Of a stretch of DNA of 64,000 nt, positions 63,356 to 64,000 are shown in pieces. Position numbers and translations under genes: made by a program. Origin of the DNA: Casimicrobiaceae bacterium (lineage in GTDB: Bacteria > Pseudomonadota > Gammaproteobacteria > Burkholderiales > Casimicrobiaceae); contig JANWWI010000001.1 of the NCBI GenBank assembly GCA_025056355.1, positions 124,001 to 188,000 on the forward strand. The letters are read 5' to 3'. Numbering within the stretch: position 1 is the stretch's first letter; every line of letters begins with the position of its first letter. The notes under the pieces were generated by a model. It was given only the letters and a program-made list of their open reading frames with translations. It was not told where the DNA came from and searched no databases.

Positions 63356-64000
63356 TCTGCCCAAATTCCAGCACCTGCGCGCGGTCGTGTTCGACTGGGC
63401 CGGCACGGTCATCGATTTCGGCTCGCATGCGCCGATGGGCGCTTTCGTGCGGCTTTTCGCCGAAGAGGGGGTGGCGATCTCGATCGAGGAGGCGCGCGTG
63501 CCGATGGGCCTGCCCAAGTGGGAGCACATCGAGGCGCTCCTGAATGCGCCGCGCATTACCGAGGCTTGGGCGCGGGCCAAGGGGGCAGTGCCGACTCGTG
63601 AGGACGTCGATCGGCTCTACGCGCGCTTCACGCCCATGAGCGCGGCGGCGGTGCGCGAGCATGCAACGCTCGTCCCCGGCGTGAGTGAGCTTGTCGCGGC
63701 CCTCCGCGAAGCGGGCCTCAAGCTCGGCTCGACCACCGGCTACAACCGCGCCGTGATGGCTGAGCTTGCCCCCCTCGCTACGGCGCAGGGCTTTGCGCCG
63801 GATGCGCTGGTGTGCGCCGAGGATGTGCCCGAAAGCCGCCCATCGCCGCTTGCGATCTATCGCTGTCTGCTCGATCTGGCGGTCTGGCCGGCGCATGCGG
63901 TGGTCAAGGTCGATGACACCGTGCCGGGCTTACTCGAAGGCGCGCATGCCGGCTGCTGGACGGTGGGCGTGCTTGCCTCGGGCAATGAAGCCGGACTCAC
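63348..64000 (+). CDS. phnX: Phosphonoacetaldehyde hydrolase PhnX (partial, runs off end)
   Basis: 217 of about 270 residues, a HAD-superfamily phosphonatase. [11 protein letters not shown] near residue 15 carries the nucleophile Asp16; [14 protein letters not shown] gives the Schiff-base lysine at position 57; [11 protein letters not shown] and [11 protein letters not shown], then KVDDT, are the remaining HAD motifs. It splits phosphonoacetaldehyde to acetaldehyde and phosphate. ATG 63348 overlaps the previous stop. The stop codon and the next genes are outside the window. Confidence 0.94.
   Translation, partial: MPDLPKFQHLRAVVFDWAGTVIDFGSHAPMGAFVRLFAEEGVAISIEEARVPMGLPKWEHIEALLNAPRITEAWARAKGAVPTREDVDRLYARFTPMSAAAVREHATLVPGVSELVAALREAGLKLGSTTGYNRAVMAELAPLATAQGFAPDALVCAEDVPESRPSPLAIYRCLLDLAVWPAHAVVKVDDTVPGLLEGAHAGCWTVGVLASGNEAGL

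Noticed and set aside
61093-63580. Long minus-strand frames opposite the phosphonate permease and FAD enzyme
   Set aside because: They lack recognisable domains and mirror well-supported plus-strand genes with overlapping starts and stops.

Overview
The window is high-GC, densely coded bacterial chromosome from an aerobic Gram-negative organism. The hfq-hflX-hflK-hflC-yjeT block, the hisS-yfgM-bamB-der block, a CtaA/COX15-type heme A synthase, YajQ, DarP, PmbA and TonB receptors all point to a betaproteobacterium, probably Burkholderiales or a close relative. This is inferred from gene content and order, not from a marker-gene tree. No plasmid, prophage, intact insertion sequence or CRISPR array is visible.

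Layout. 1-1.5 kb: end of an M48 protease, then murB. 1.5-6.2 kb: a TonB receptor and a periplasmic CpdB-like nucleotidase behind a candidate PHO box, which looks like a phosphate-from-nucleotide scavenging unit. 6.2-9.5 kb: a minus-strand run of small genes (SMUG-type uracil-DNA glycosylase, thioesterase, small barrel, lipoprotein, YajQ, KTSC, YqaA). 9.8-13.5 kb: a GbsR/MarR regulator, two CydA-like membrane proteins (one carrying a cytochrome c domain) and a soluble cytochrome c, apparently an unusual cytochrome bd-superfamily oxidase without CydB. 13.7-17.3 kb: a TPP-riboswitch operon (TonB receptor, PnuC/PnuT-type permease, NadR-like kinase) for thiamine salvage. 17.4-30.3 kb: esterase/phytase-like protein, sodium:solute symporter, a decayed region with an fdhD fragment, ubiB, heme A synthase, mogA-darP, pmbA, TRAP transporter membrane subunits, a GST.

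30.8-36.4 kb: purB, a probably acquired winged-helix/PD-(D/E)XK gene, and a branched-chain amino-acid-type ABC transporter with fused LivH-LivM and a shortened LivF. 36.5-37.2 kb: tmRNA gene with a duplicated 3' end and strong inverted repeats. 37.3-43.2 kb: EamA transporter, photolyase/cryptochrome, ACR3/BASS-like transporter, CinA-like protein, M20 amidohydrolase, separated by dispersed palindromic repeats. 43.6-47.2 kb: a secreted double-ricin-lectin protein and a divergent OCD-family / FAD-oxidoreductase pair. 47.2-56.2 kb: the conserved housekeeping block. 56.5-64 kb: a lipase, then a 2-aminoethylphosphonate locus: a PhnZ-like HD oxygenase divergent from an operon of binding protein, ATPase, fused permease, FAD oxidoreductase and phosphonoacetaldehyde hydrolase, which runs off the window end.

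Taken together, several units serve scavenging of phosphorus (nucleotides, phosphonates) and vitamins (thiamine), as expected of an environmental, nutrient-limited heterotroph. The candidates that most deserve follow-up are the CydB-less oxidase, the PhnZ gene lacking a visible PhnY partner, the NadR-like kinase in the thiamine operon, and the foreign gene at the livF end.
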